DNA of 64,000 bases, from assembly GCA_031549195.1 (NCBI GenBank), contig JAVBQF010000001.1, forward strand, positions 1-64,000, given 5' to 3'. The position numbers and the translations under genes are program-made. Source of the stretch: JAVBQF01 sp031549195 (lineage in GTDB: Bacteria; Bacillota_I; Bacilli_A; RF39; UBA660). The first letter of the stretch is position 1; each line of letters starts with the position of its first letter. This document shows positions 43,851 to 53,152 of the stretch, in pieces. The notes beneath the pieces are model-generated. The model worked only from the letters and a program-made list of their open reading frames with translations. It did no database searches and was not told the origin of the DNA.

Positions 43851-43953
43851 GGATATCAATTCCTTTCCAAATCAAAAAGATTATACAATAAATAGTATAA
43901 TATGGCAATCGATTTGTTTGCAAAACTTAATATATTATATTTGTTTTATTACA

Positions 43954-43980
43954 TAAAAAAAGCTTAATTGCTTAAGCTTA
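43954..43980 (-). terminator. Intrinsic terminator overlapping the rpoE stop codon
   Basis: AAGCTTAA (43960-43967) pairs with TTAAGCTT (43972-43979) around TTGC, then minus-strand T's. The AA of stop TAA (43980-43978) is in the stem. Confidence 0.85.
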
Positions 43981-44415
43981 TTGCTCTAGTTCATCCTCAT
44001 CAAGAACAACTAAATCTTTTAAATCATCATCATCATCATCAAACTCTTCCTCATCTGATGCAACTGAATCAAAATCTTCATCTTCAACTTCATCCTCTGA
44101 ATCTTCTTTTAGGTCAATTTCTTCTTCCAAATCTTCTTCCTCATCGACTGGAATAATTATTTTATCTGAAGTATATTTATTTCTTAAGTCCCATTTACCG
44201 TCATCTAATATTAAAAATCTTTTATCTGTTGTAAGTGTTGTATAGTAATCTCCTATTTTATTTTCAAAAACCGATTTTGGTAATTCTAATGATTCAGTTA
44301 TAATCTTAAATAATTCCGCTGTATTCATAGGACCTTTTTCTTCTAAAATCATATTTGTTATATCTTTATGTGATAGTAGCTCCAAATCCTCTTTTTTCAT
44401 TTCTTTAATGCTCAT
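43978..44415 (-). CDS. rpoE: DNA-directed RNA polymerase delta subunit
   Basis: The 145-aa protein has the globular HARE-HTH type N-terminal domain (about 10-85; M-N-T-A-E-L-F-K-I-I and D-G-K-W-D-L-R) and a very acidic, disordered Asp/Glu tail (about 95-145). Delta increases RNA polymerase recycling and promoter selectivity in Bacilli and mollicutes. Adjacent argS and ywiB reproduce the Bacillus order. Presence of delta argues against a typical Clostridia host. Confidence 0.95.
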   Translation of the reverse strand: MSIKEMKKEDLELLSHKDITNMILEEKGPMNTAELFKIITESLELPKSVFENKIGDYYTTLTTDKRFLILDDGKWDLRNKYTSDKIIIPVDEEEDLEEEIDLKEDSEDEVEDEDFDSVASDEEEFDDDDDDLKDLVVLDEDELEQ

Positions 44416-44514
44416 TTTTATCCTCCTAGTTTTTATAAATTATGCGTTTTTACTAATGAGTTTTTAAACCCATTAAATTTATATCACTATTTATATTTAA
44501 AAGCAAGAACTTTA

Positions 44515-46263
44515 TTACATTTTATCAGGACAATTTAATCCGAGTATATTTAAAAGTAGCATATTGGTATTATAAACTACCTTTGATAAAACCAACCAAG
44601 ATTCTTTTAATTCATTATTTTTTTCTGTTAATATCTTATTTTCATTATAAAACTTGTTATAAACACTTGTTAATTTATATATATATTCTGCTAATTCATT
44701 AAGTGACTTTGCTTCAAATGATTTATTAAGAACATTGGGTAGATTTAGCAATGTTAATATTACTTCTCTATCCGAATTGTTTTTTAGTTTATTAAAGTTA
44801 CCATATTCTATGCATTGTTCTTTTGCTTTATTTAATAAAGATTTCATTCTAATTGTTGAATATAATAAATATGGTCCAGTTTTACCATCCAAATCACTAA
44901 ACTTTGATACGTCAAATACATAATCGGTGTTTCTATAAGGAAGTAAGTCCGCATACTTAAGTGCTGCTATTGCAAGCATTTCTGCTGTTTTATCCCTATC
45001 TTCTTCCTTTACTATATCCGTATTAAGATTTTTAAAAGTTTCTTCTTTTACAAGTGAAATAAGTTCTGTAAGCCCCATAACTCCACCATCTCTTGTTTTA
45101 AATGGTTTACCATCAGGTCCATTCATTGTTCCAAATCCAAAGAATTCAAGTGTTGCGTTTCTATTTACTATATTTGCCTTTTTAGCTGCTCTAAACACTT
45201 GCTTAAAGTGTAGTTCTTGCCTATTATCAGCTGTATACCAAATTTCATCTGGATTAAAGCGTTTTATTCTTCCTAATATTGTTGCTAAGTCTGTTGTAGC
45301 ATAAAGATACGCTCCATCATTCTTAACAAGTAATATTGGCGGAAGTTCTTTTTCGTCATCTGTTTCTTTTACATCCATAACGAGTGCACCTTCACTAATA
45401 TAAGTTAAGTTTTGCTCTTCTAAAGTTTTTAATAACTCTGGAATATACTTATAAGCATCTTGTTCGCCCTCCCAAAGTTCAAAGTTAGCATTTAACTTTG
45501 CATATATCTCTTTAATACTTTCAGAAGACAAGTTAACAATTTTGTTCCAAAGTACAGTATAACCTATGCTTCCATTTTGAATTTGGAATGTAATTTGCCT
45601 ACATTCTTCCATTATTTGTTCTGATTCTTTTGCTTTTTTTGATCCAGATGGATAAATGTCATTTAAGTCTTCTTTTTTAATGGGTAGTTCAAAATCACCA
45701 CCATCATATTCTTCTTTAAAGCAAGGCAATTCTTTGTATCTTTCTCTCATTTCCCTTACTACCATGCCTGATTGTGCTCCTGAATCTCCTAAATGTACAT
45801 CCCCTAGCATCTCGTATCCTAGCAAACTTGAAAGTCTTTTTATTGCCTCTCCTATATTTGGACTTCTTAAATGACCAACATGAAGCATTTTAGCTGCATT
45901 TGCGCCACCGTAATCAATTATTACTTTCTTAGGAGGTAATTTATCTATATTTGCTGTTACATCATTCTGTATACTTTTAACAAAGCTTATTAATGCTTCG
46001 TCGCTAAGTGACACATTTATAAAACCAGCTCCCGCAATATTAACGTTCATAAAACTAGAATTAGAAGATAATCTATCTACAATCTCATTAGCAATACTGA
46101 TTGGGGATTTATGATAAATTTTTGCAAGTTTCATCGCATCATTTATTTGAAACTCACCTAAATCTGGTCTATTTGAAACACAAAGTTCTATCTTTTCTAA
46201 ATCGTAACCCAGTCCACTTAGTAAGTCTTTTAACGCATTTTCTGTACTTTTAATATAACTCAT
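44515..46263 (-). CDS. argS: Arginyl-tRNA synthetase
   Basis: Class I synthetase of 582 aa from ATG 46263 (GGAGGTAAAT upstream; the TTG at 46275 is rejected). The N-terminal Arg-tRNA-S additional domain is followed by the HIGH motif as H-V-G-H-L-R (about 128-133), and the C-terminal DALR domain ends the protein. The KMSKS loop is poorly defined, as is common in ArgRS. Its start overlaps the YwiB-like gene by 14 nt. Confidence 0.95.
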   Translation of the reverse strand: MSYIKSTENALKDLLSGLGYDLEKIELCVSNRPDLGEFQINDAMKLAKIYHKSPISIANEIVDRLSSNSSFMNVNIAGAGFINVSLSDEALISFVKSIQNDVTANIDKLPPKKVIIDYGGANAAKMLHVGHLRSPNIGEAIKRLSSLLGYEMLGDVHLGDSGAQSGMVVREMRERYKELPCFKEEYDGGDFELPIKKEDLNDIYPSGSKKAKESEQIMEECRQITFQIQNGSIGYTVLWNKIVNLSSESIKEIYAKLNANFELWEGEQDAYKYIPELLKTLEEQNLTYISEGALVMDVKETDDEKELPPILLVKNDGAYLYATTDLATILGRIKRFNPDEIWYTADNRQELHFKQVFRAAKKANIVNRNATLEFFGFGTMNGPDGKPFKTRDGGVMGLTELISLVKEETFKNLNTDIVKEEDRDKTAEMLAIAALKYADLLPYRNTDYVFDVSKFSDLDGKTGPYLLYSTIRMKSLLNKAKEQCIEYGNFNKLKNNSDREVILTLLNLPNVLNKSFEAKSLNELAEYIYKLTSVYNKFYNENKILTEKNNELKESWLVLSKVVYNTNMLLLNILGLNCPDKM

Positions 46264-46618
46264 ATTTACCTCCAATATTCACTTCATAAGTAAATGTATC
46301 ATTATCTAATATTTCATAATTTACCTTATAGTATTTATCATTTTTTTCAATACTATTAGTTTTAATTTTAAAATAAAGCTCATCTTTAATATCATTTATA
46401 AACATAATATTATCTGTGATATTTGTTGTATCAAAAACAAACTCCATTTTAATTTGATTATTTGATCTTCTTAGAATATTATTTTTAAAATCTACTTCTA
46501 CCTTTGTAAATTCATCTTCATAATACTTTAATATATCACTATCTAATTCTGCTTTCGCTTCTACTTCAAAGATTTCTTCTGTTGAAGATAATTTTACTTT
46601 AATAGTTACTTTTTCCAT
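46250..46618 (-). CDS. DUF1934 (YwiB-like) beta-barrel protein
   Basis: The 122-aa protein is composed mainly of beta-prone segments and matches DUF1934, a calycin-like small barrel. Its position directly upstream of argS, as ywiB in Bacillus, is the strongest support. Function unknown. The stop overlaps the argS start. ATG 46618 has GGAGG upstream. Confidence 0.8.
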   Translation of the reverse strand: MEKVTIKVKLSSTEEIFEVEAKAELDSDILKYYEDEFTKVEVDFKNNILRRSNNQIKMEFVFDTTNITDNIMFINDIKDELYFKIKTNSIEKNDKYYKVNYEILDNDTFTYEVNIGGKYELY

Positions 46619-46725
46619 AAATTACCTCCATTAAAATCTTAATACGAATTATAGCATAGTTATATAAATTTTAACACATATTTTTTGCAAATTTCTTCAT
46701 ACTAATTTTAGAATATGGAGGACTT

Positions 46726-48678
46726 ATGAAAACATTTAAAAAATTATTTAAATTCTTTTTCTTTGTGTTCTTTTTAGCATTTTTAGTAGCATTCAGCTAT
46801 TTTGCCTATACAAAACTTTCATATAAAGTAGAGATTGGTTCTGCCAATAATTTATCTATGTATGATAAGAGTGGGGAATTGTTTTTTAGAGGTAACGGAA
46901 CTAGTGAGTGGGTTGGATTAGAAGAAATATCTGATAATTTGGTGGACGCTACAATTTCAACTGAGGATAAAAACTTTTATGGGCATTTTGGATTTGATAT
47001 ATTAAGAATTGCTAAGGCATTGTATATAAACACTACTACAGGAAAGACTGTACAGGGTGCTTCTACTATTTCACAACAATATGCTAAAACATTATATCTT
47101 GATTTTGACAAAACTTGGAGTAGAAAGTGGGACGAGATGTGGCTAACCTTAAATATGGAGCTTTATTATGATAAGGATCAAATATTAGAGGGCTATTTAA
47201 ATACTATTAATTATGGGCATGGAATGTATGGTATTCAAACTGCAAGTAAATATTACTTTAATAAAGATGCTAAAGAGCTAACTTTAGCTGAATCTACTAT
47301 GCTAGCAGGAATTCCAAAATCACCTTCTAATTATTCTCCGTTAGTTAATTATGATGTTGCTAAAAAAAGACAGGAATTAATATTAACTGGAATGGTTAAA
47401 AATAAATATATAACAGAGGAAGAAAAAAGCAAAGCACTCAATGAAGAGTTGACGTTTTATGGGAAGAAAGACAATATAAACTTATCTACTGTAATGTATT
47501 ATCAAGATGCTGTTTTAAGAGAATTAGAGACTTTAACCCAAATACCTACATCACTTTTAGAAACTGGTGGTTTAAGAATTTATACTAATTTAGACATTGC
47601 TGCTCAAACTGCTTTAGAAGAAAAAATAGCAAATAATTTAAAAGATAATGAAAAGTTACAGTCTGCTGCTGTTATGATGGATCCGAATACTGGCGGAGTT
47701 ATTGCTTTGATTGGTGGTAGAGATTATGCTAAATCACAATTCAATAGAGCAGTTCAATCTGTTAGACAGGTTGGTTCTGCTATGAAACCGTTACTTTATT
47801 ATGCAGCTTTAGAAAATGGTTTCACTTCCAGTACGTCTTTTACAAGTGAAGAAACCACTTTTACATTTTCAAATAACAAAACATACTCACCTAGAAATGC
47901 CAATGAAATATATGGTAATAAACCAATATCTTTAGCTGCTGCTATTTCGTATTCAGATAATGTATATGCTGTTAAGACCCATATTTTTCTAGGAGAAGAT
48001 GCACTTGTTAATATGTCAAACAGACTTGGAATTACTGCAAATATGCAAGCGGTTCCTTCACTTGCTCTTGGAACTAGTGAAATTAATATGATAGAGATGA
48101 CAAGGGCATATGCTACATTTGCAAATGAAGGCTATAAAGTTAATCCCCATTTAATAAATAGGATAGAAGATGCCAATGGTAATGTTTTGTATCAAATTGA
48201 TGATACAAAAGAGTTAGTTTTGAACAGTAGTCTTGTGTTCATCTTAAATAATTTACTAACTACTACTTATGATGCTACTTTTGTAGATTATAATTATCCA
48301 ACGGTGTTAAATATTGCTAGTAAAATAAGTAAGAAGTATGCTGTTAAATCTGGCACTACTGCTACAGACAGCTGGACAATAGGTTATAATCCAGAAGTAG
48401 TGACTGCTGTTTGGGTAGGGTATGATGAAGCCGAAAACATAACAGTTAAGGATTATACTTATACTAAAAATATATTTGCAGAGGCAACAGAGGCATACCT
48501 AAAAGAGCATGAAGATTCGTGGTACACAATGCCTGCAAATGTCGTTGGTGTGCTAGTTGATCCTATAAGTGGAAAACCAGCTTCTGAAACAGCATCTAAG
48601 AAAAAGATTTTGTACTATTTAAGAGGTACAGAACCTACAGGAAGTGAGCCTGTATTTGATGAAATTAAGGACAATTAA
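46726..48678 (+). CDS. Class A penicillin-binding protein
   Basis: The 650-aa bifunctional peptidoglycan synthase has a membrane anchor (about 8-28). Its GT51 transglycosylase carries T-E-D-K-N-F-Y-G-H-F-G (about 83-93) and Q-G-A-S-T-I-S-Q-Q (about 118). The transpeptidase has S-A-M-K nucleophile motif in Q-V-G-S-A-M-K-P, S-Y-S-D-N as the SxN-type motif and K-S-G-T. It lies on plus between minus-strand operons with a GGAGG site, and ends in a strong terminator. The length suggests a PBP1/PBP2c-type enzyme. Confidence 0.92.
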   Translation: MKTFKKLFKFFFFVFFLAFLVAFSYFAYTKLSYKVEIGSANNLSMYDKSGELFFRGNGTSEWVGLEEISDNLVDATISTEDKNFYGHFGFDILRIAKALYINTTTGKTVQGASTISQQYAKTLYLDFDKTWSRKWDEMWLTLNMELYYDKDQILEGYLNTINYGHGMYGIQTASKYYFNKDAKELTLAESTMLAGIPKSPSNYSPLVNYDVAKKRQELILTGMVKNKYITEEEKSKALNEELTFYGKKDNINLSTVMYYQDAVLRELETLTQIPTSLLETGGLRIYTNLDIAAQTALEEKIANNLKDNEKLQSAAVMMDPNTGGVIALIGGRDYAKSQFNRAVQSVRQVGSAMKPLLYYAALENGFTSSTSFTSEETTFTFSNNKTYSPRNANEIYGNKPISLAAAISYSDNVYAVKTHIFLGEDALVNMSNRLGITANMQAVPSLALGTSEINMIEMTRAYATFANEGYKVNPHLINRIEDANGNVLYQIDDTKELVLNSSLVFILNNLLTTTYDATFVDYNYPTVLNIASKISKKYAVKSGTTATDSWTIGYNPEVVTAVWVGYDEAENITVKDYTYTKNIFAEATEAYLKEHEDSWYTMPANVVGVLVDPISGKPASETASKKKILYYLRGTEPTGSEPVFDEIKDN

Positions 48679-48705
48679 AAACTATACATTCGTATAGTTT
48701 TTTTA
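48679..48705. terminator. Bidirectional intrinsic terminator between pbp and pduL
   Basis: AAACTATAC (48679-48687) pairs with GTATAGTTT (48692-48700); T-tract on plus and T's on minus. Confidence 0.88.
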
Positions 48706-49275
48706 TTATTTAATAATTATCTCAGCAAATGATCCAGTTGTTGCTAATGAACCATTCGCATCATCTGTATCAATATGAAATTCTAATACTCCAAGTACAG
48801 TTTCTTTTACATAAACGTCCTCAAATATTGTGCTTTTCTCTGATTCTATTCTAACACTTACCTTTTCGATATTTGTAAGTCCTAATTTCTCTTTCGTCTC
48901 TTTATTTATATGAAGATGTCTATTGGCAATAATACAACATGGTTTTGTTATTTCACCAGATGGGCCAATAATTGTTACAGTAGCAGCACCATTTAAATCA
49001 CCAGAACCTCTAACGGGCGGATTAATCCCCAGTTTGTAAGAATCGGTTTTTGATATTTCTGCTTGGGTGTATCCTCTTGCAGGATCACTGCCTAATACTC
49101 TTACCTTTTCTAATGTTGACTTTTCTGTTTTTAAAGTTACAGTTTGATTTGTTGCAAATTCATTGATTTGAACTAAATCTTTTGTTTTTTCTATAACATT
49201 ATCACCAAATAGTATTTTTATATCCTCAGTACAAAGATGTACATGTCTATTTGATACTCCTACTAATACTTTCAT
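48706..49275 (-). CDS. PduL-type phosphotransacylase
   Basis: The 189-aa protein has two PduL domains with zinc ligands in N-R-H-V-H-L (about 9-14) and N-R-H-L-H-I (about 118-123). These enzymes interconvert acyl-CoA and acyl phosphate. No microcompartment gene is nearby, and the protein lacks an encapsulation peptide extension, so it is probably the housekeeping phosphate acetyltransferase that feeds acetate kinase (inference). AAGGAGG precedes ATG 49275. Confidence 0.9.
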   Translation of the reverse strand: MKVLVGVSNRHVHLCTEDIKILFGDNVIEKTKDLVQINEFATNQTVTLKTEKSTLEKVRVLGSDPARGYTQAEISKTDSYKLGINPPVRGSGDLNGAATVTIIGPSGEITKPCCIIANRHLHINKETKEKLGLTNIEKVSVRIESEKSTIFEDVYVKETVLGVLEFHIDTDDANGSLATTGSFAEIIIK

Positions 49276-49405
49276 AAATTCCTCCTTGACTGAAACATTA
49301 TAACATATTTCATTGGAATTAAATACTAAATATAAAAAGGTAATTTAATATTTGTTTGATTTTTAGTGATTATTTGGCTATAATTATTATATTAGAGGTG
49401 GTTAC

Positions 49406-49939
49406 ATGATTACATATATTATTATACTTGGCGTTGTTGTTACTATATCAATAATTACCATAATATTTTTAACTATTAGAGCAAAATATAAATTATATTC
49501 AATAAAGGTTGAAGAAGCAGAGAATAATATTGAAGCCTTATTAAATCAAAAAAAAGCCTTACTTTATTCTGCTAATGATATGTTAAACAAACTAAATGAA
49601 GAAGAGACTTTGACAACATTAGAAAAGATAAATGAAATTGAGATATCTACTTTTAAATTTAGTGAACTACTTAATGATTCGGTAAATGAGTTTAATAATA
49701 TTATTGAAGGTAAGAAAGCATTTATCCCCGATGAAGGTGATACAGATCTAATTAATGACATGTCATTAAATAGTATGAATTGTGAAGCTTGTGAGCGATA
49801 TTATAATTGTAATGCTGAAGAGCTTAATAAATTGTTGCATTCATTTCCAACAAATTTAATTGGTAAGTTATCTGGATATAAAGAAAAAGGGTTGTATACA
49901 TGGAAAAAAGAAGAAATATTTGAAATACTTAAAAACTAA
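49406..49939 (+). CDS. LemA-like N-terminal membrane protein with Cys-rich C-terminus
   Basis: The 177-aa protein has one N-terminal helix (about 3-24) and a helical stretch whose Y-S-I-K-V-E-E-A-E-N-N-I-E-A resembles the start of LemA proteins. It then diverges: C-E-A-C-E-R-Y-Y-N-C (about 122-131) could bind metal. The C-terminal helix is inside a terminator-forming sequence. Orientation is probably N-out. Function unknown; LemA relationship is tentative. Confidence 0.65.
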   Translation: MITYIIILGVVVTISIITIIFLTIRAKYKLYSIKVEEAENNIEALLNQKKALLYSANDMLNKLNEEETLTTLEKINEIEISTFKFSELLNDSVNEFNNIIEGKKAFIPDEGDTDLINDMSLNSMNCEACERYYNCNAEELNKLLHSFPTNLIGKLSGYKEKGLYTWKKEEIFEILKN

Positions 49940-49963
49940 GTAATCAAATATTTCTTTATTTTA
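49913..49963. terminator. Two-tier bidirectional terminator overlapping the 49406 gene stop
   Basis: GAAATATTTGA (49913-49923) pairs with TCAAATATTTC (49944-49954), with an inner ACTTA/TAAGT. The TAA stop (49937-49939) is in the inner stem. Minus-strand T's are also available for ung. Confidence 0.8.
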
Positions 49964-50618
49964 GCTCCCAATCTATTGGTTTGATATTGTTCTTTATTAA
50001 AAAGGCATTTGTTTTTGAAAAAGGTTTACTTCCAAAAAAACCACGATATGCTGATAATGGTGACGGATGTGGTGATTCAATTATAAAATGATTCTTATTA
50101 GTAATTAAAGATTTTTTATTTCTTGCATCACTACCCCATAAAATAAATACTACTGGTGTATTTTTTTTGTTTATTAGTCTAATTACTTCATCAGTAAATA
50201 TTTCCCAACCTTTATTACTGTGTGATTTTGGGGTATCCTTAAGTACTGTAAGGGTAGAGTTCAAAAGTAATACTCCCTCTTTGCTCCATTTAACTAAACT
50301 TCCACTTTTAGATGGTATTATCCCCAAATCTTCTTTAAGCTCTTGAAAAATATTAACCAGTGAAGGTGGTTTATGAATACCCTCTTTTACAGAAAAAGAT
50401 AATCCTTCTGCTTCGTTTTCACCATGATATGGATCTTGTCCTAAAATTACTACTTTCACATTATTGTATGAAGTATGAATAAAAGCATTAAAGACCTCAC
50501 TCAATTTTGGATAGACAGTATTTTTCTTATATTCATCTACAACAAAATCTTGTAGTTTTTTAAAATATTCTTTTTCATATTCCTCTTTTAGTAAATTATC
50601 CCAATCATTTCCAATCAT
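49956..50618 (-). CDS. ung: Uracil-DNA glycosylase
   Basis: Family 1 UDG, 220 aa, excising uracil from DNA. The water-activating loop is G-Q-D-P-Y-H-G (about 61-67), and the intercalation loop is H-P-S-P-L-S (about 187-192), both intact. The start overlaps the symporter stop by 14 nt. AAGGTG precedes ATG 50618. Confidence 0.97.
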   Translation of the reverse strand: MIGNDWDNLLKEEYEKEYFKKLQDFVVDEYKKNTVYPKLSEVFNAFIHTSYNNVKVVILGQDPYHGENEAEGLSFSVKEGIHKPPSLVNIFQELKEDLGIIPSKSGSLVKWSKEGVLLLNSTLTVLKDTPKSHSNKGWEIFTDEVIRLINKKNTPVVFILWGSDARNKKSLITNKNHFIIESPHPSPLSAYRGFFGSKPFSKTNAFLIKNNIKPIDWELK

Positions 50619-51894
50619 TACTACACCTTCTTTTTACTACATCCTTTAATTTGTATATTGCATAAATATTAATTATAGCAAGCATAGCTACTAATACATC
50701 AACTATGTTCCAAAGTAGAGTAGCACTTGCAACACTTCCGTAAACAATCAATATTACTATTACTATTTTCAGTATTATTAAAGCCTTTTTTGAAATGTTA
50801 GGAAATAAATACTTTAAATTACTTTCCCCATAATAGTAAGATGTTATTATAGTAGAAAAAGCAAATAAGAATATTGATAACAATAATATTATATCACCAA
50901 ATTTCCCCATATGAAAGTTAAGAGCGTATTGTGTCAATTCTATTCCGTTCATACTTGTAAACGCAATATCTGTGTAGTTTGAAGTTAATACTACTATTGC
51001 TGTTGTTGTGCATATTATTAAACTTGTAAAATATATTCCAAGTATTTGGATTAATCCACCGCCAATATAATCACTACTATCTGATGCTCCTGTTGCAATT
51101 GCAGCTGTTCCAATTCCTGCTTCATTTGAAAATATGCCGCGTTGCATTCCAATAATAAGGCTCATTATCATGCCACTAGTAAAGGATTTAAATGTGAAAG
51201 CTTCTGTTATTATTTCTTTAAGTATATCAGGAACTAAACTAATATTGTTGAATACTACAAATAAGCCTCCTCCTAAATAACATATACCCATTAATGGAAC
51301 TATTATTTCTGTGGCTTTTGTTATTGAACTAAGTCCTTTAATTATCATAAATAGTGTTAGTATCGCTAAAATAATACCAATTGTTAATCGATCAAAGCCA
51401 AAACTATTGTTAATAGATATAGATATTGTGTTTGCTTGAATAGAGAGAAATCCAAATATATAACTAACAATTATAAGCAAGGCATATATTTTTGCTAACC
51501 TTTTTTTATTTAGTCCTTTATCAATATAAAACGATGGACCTCCTTTATAATGATTTCCGTCTTTTTCTTTGTATATAATTCCAAGCATACTTTCTACAAA
51601 AGCAACTGCTGCAACTATTAAAGATGATGCCCAAATCCAAAATACGCTTCCTACTCCACCAATATATATTGCTAATGATATTCCTGCTATTGATCCAACC
51701 CCAATTTTGCCAGCAAGTGTCATCATTAATATTTTAAAAGGCGTAATAGTTACATTATCTTCTGTTTTTAGACTATTAAATATTCTTTTAAGTTTAAATT
51801 GTATAAACTTTAATTTTTTTGTATAGTAAAGACCACATGAAAGTATTATTATTGTTGCTATCGCCCATAATATTTTACTTAATATATTTAACAA
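50605..51894 (-). CDS. Alanine/glycine:cation symporter (AGCS family)
   Basis: The 429-aa polytopic protein (about ten helices) carries AGCS signatures: G-K-I-G-V-G-S-I-A-G (about 60-69), the G-G-P-S-F-Y-I segment (about 120) and F-S-N-E-A-G-I-G (about 251-258). It should import alanine or glycine with Na+ or H+. The start is TTG at 51894 with AGGTGATAAA. It is coupled to ung by overlap. Confidence 0.93.
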   Translation of the reverse strand: MLNILSKILWAIATIIILSCGLYYTKKLKFIQFKLKRIFNSLKTEDNVTITPFKILMMTLAGKIGVGSIAGISLAIYIGGVGSVFWIWASSLIVAAVAFVESMLGIIYKEKDGNHYKGGPSFYIDKGLNKKRLAKIYALLIIVSYIFGFLSIQANTISISINNSFGFDRLTIGIILAILTLFMIIKGLSSITKATEIIVPLMGICYLGGGLFVVFNNISLVPDILKEIITEAFTFKSFTSGMIMSLIIGMQRGIFSNEAGIGTAAIATGASDSSDYIGGGLIQILGIYFTSLIICTTTAIVVLTSNYTDIAFTSMNGIELTQYALNFHMGKFGDIILLLSIFLFAFSTIITSYYYGESNLKYLFPNISKKALIILKIVIVILIVYGSVASATLLWNIVDVLVAMLAIINIYAIYKLKDVVKRRCSNDWK

Positions 51895-51922
51895 TTTATC
51901 ACCTATGAAAGTATATGCAATG

Positions 51923-51952
51923 AAAAAAAGAATATCTATTTATGATATTCTT
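51923..51952 (-). terminator. Intrinsic terminator overlapping the rlmH stop codon
   Basis: AAGAATATC (51928-51936) pairs with GATATTCTT (51944-51952), then seven minus-strand T's. TAG (51938-51936) touches the stem. Confidence 0.85.
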
Positions 51953-52391
51953 CATTATTATTGATTTTAAATGCTCTATATATTTGCTCTAGTAATAAAA
52001 CTCGAAATAGTTGATGTGGAAATGTCATTTTTGAAAAGGATAATCTATAATTAGCCATCTGTTTTATTTCTTGTTCTACACCATATGAGCCACCAATAAT
52101 AAACGTAATATTACCGTTTATAATTAGGGTCTTATCGAATTTTTCTGCTAATTCTGTCGATGATAATTCAGCTCCATCAATATCTAATAAAATATTATAG
52201 TCTTTGCTATTTATTATTTTCAATAATTGTTCTTTTTCTTTTCTTAATGTTACTATTTTATCATCTGTATTAAAGTCATTCAATTCTATTATCTCAACAT
52301 TAGTAAATTTTGATATTCTTTTCTTATATTCCTCTATCGCATCAGCAAAATATTTTTCTTTAATTTTCCCTATACATATTATTTTTATCAT
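51936..52391 (-). CDS. rlmH: 23S rRNA pseudouridine-1915 N3-methyltransferase
   Basis: SPOUT methyltransferase of 151 aa (159 aa in Bacillus). The knot motif F-I-I-G-G-S-Y-G-V (about 98-106) and the C-terminal M-T-F-P-H-Q-L-F-R-V-L-L-L-E-Q-I-Y-R-A are present. It overlaps walJ by one base (TAATG). It ends the operon starting at the GdpP-like gene. Confidence 0.96.
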   Translation of the reverse strand: MIKIICIGKIKEKYFADAIEEYKKRISKFTNVEIIELNDFNTDDKIVTLRKEKEQLLKIINSKDYNILLDIDGAELSSTELAEKFDKTLIINGNITFIIGGSYGVEQEIKQMANYRLSFSKMTFPHQLFRVLLLEQIYRAFKINNNEEYHK

Positions 52392-53152
52392 TATACTTCT
52401 ACCTCAATTGATGATTCATTTTGACTTGTTAAAATAATATTATTAATATCAAATTCTGTATCTTTTAATTCCTCTTTAACATCATGAAGCGCTAGTTCTT
52501 TAGTATTATTATTTTCACTTATATGCGCTAGAAATATATATTTTGTATTATTACCAATAGCAGTTGCTAAATACTTTCCTGTATGTCTATTTGATAAATG
52601 ACCAACATCTCCTATTACCCTTTGTTTTAAAATATATGGATATGGACCATTCATTAGCATCTCTTCATCATGATTTGCTTCTATTACATATATATCTTTG
52701 TTACTAGTAATATCGTAATACTTTCTATTTATATAGCCTGTATCTGTAATATGTACCAAAGATTTCCCATTATATTCAATAATAAATCCATACGATTTAA
52801 CATCATGTGATGTATTTATTAGTGTAATTGATACATCATTTATATTAAATTTATTATCAATTATAACTATATTTTCTATAGGAATAATTTTTCTAATATC
52901 TTTTAATAAATCAATTGTAATATATACCTTTAGCCCGACTTTTCTCACTAAAGTTGCCAATCCTTTTATATGATCACTATGTGTATGGCTTATAAGTACA
53001 GCATCCATCTCTTTTAAAGTTACATCTATTGTATTTAAACTATCCTCTATTTGCTTTAAGTTTATGCCAACATCTAAAAGTATTTTTGTATTTTCACAAT
53101 CTATATATGTACAGTTTCCTTTTGACCCACTTGCTAATATTTTAATTTTCAT
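52391..53152 (-). CDS. walJ: MBL-fold hydrolase WalJ (YycJ)
   Basis: Metallo-beta-lactamase fold protein of 253 aa with H-T-H-S-D-H (about 56-61) and further ligands at V-H-I-T-D-T-G and H-L-S-N. YycJ-type proteins are probably exonucleases linked to DNA replication or repair and cell-wall stress. It is separated from dnaB by an M23 peptidase; walR, walK, walH and walI, which precede walJ in Bacillus, are absent here. Confidence 0.9.
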   Translation of the reverse strand: MKIKILASGSKGNCTYIDCENTKILLDVGINLKQIEDSLNTIDVTLKEMDAVLISHTHSDHIKGLATLVRKVGLKVYITIDLLKDIRKIIPIENIVIIDNKFNINDVSITLINTSHDVKSYGFIIEYNGKSLVHITDTGYINRKYYDITSNKDIYVIEANHDEEMLMNGPYPYILKQRVIGDVGHLSNRHTGKYLATAIGNNTKYIFLAHISENNNTKELALHDVKEELKDTEFDINNIILTSQNESSIEVEV

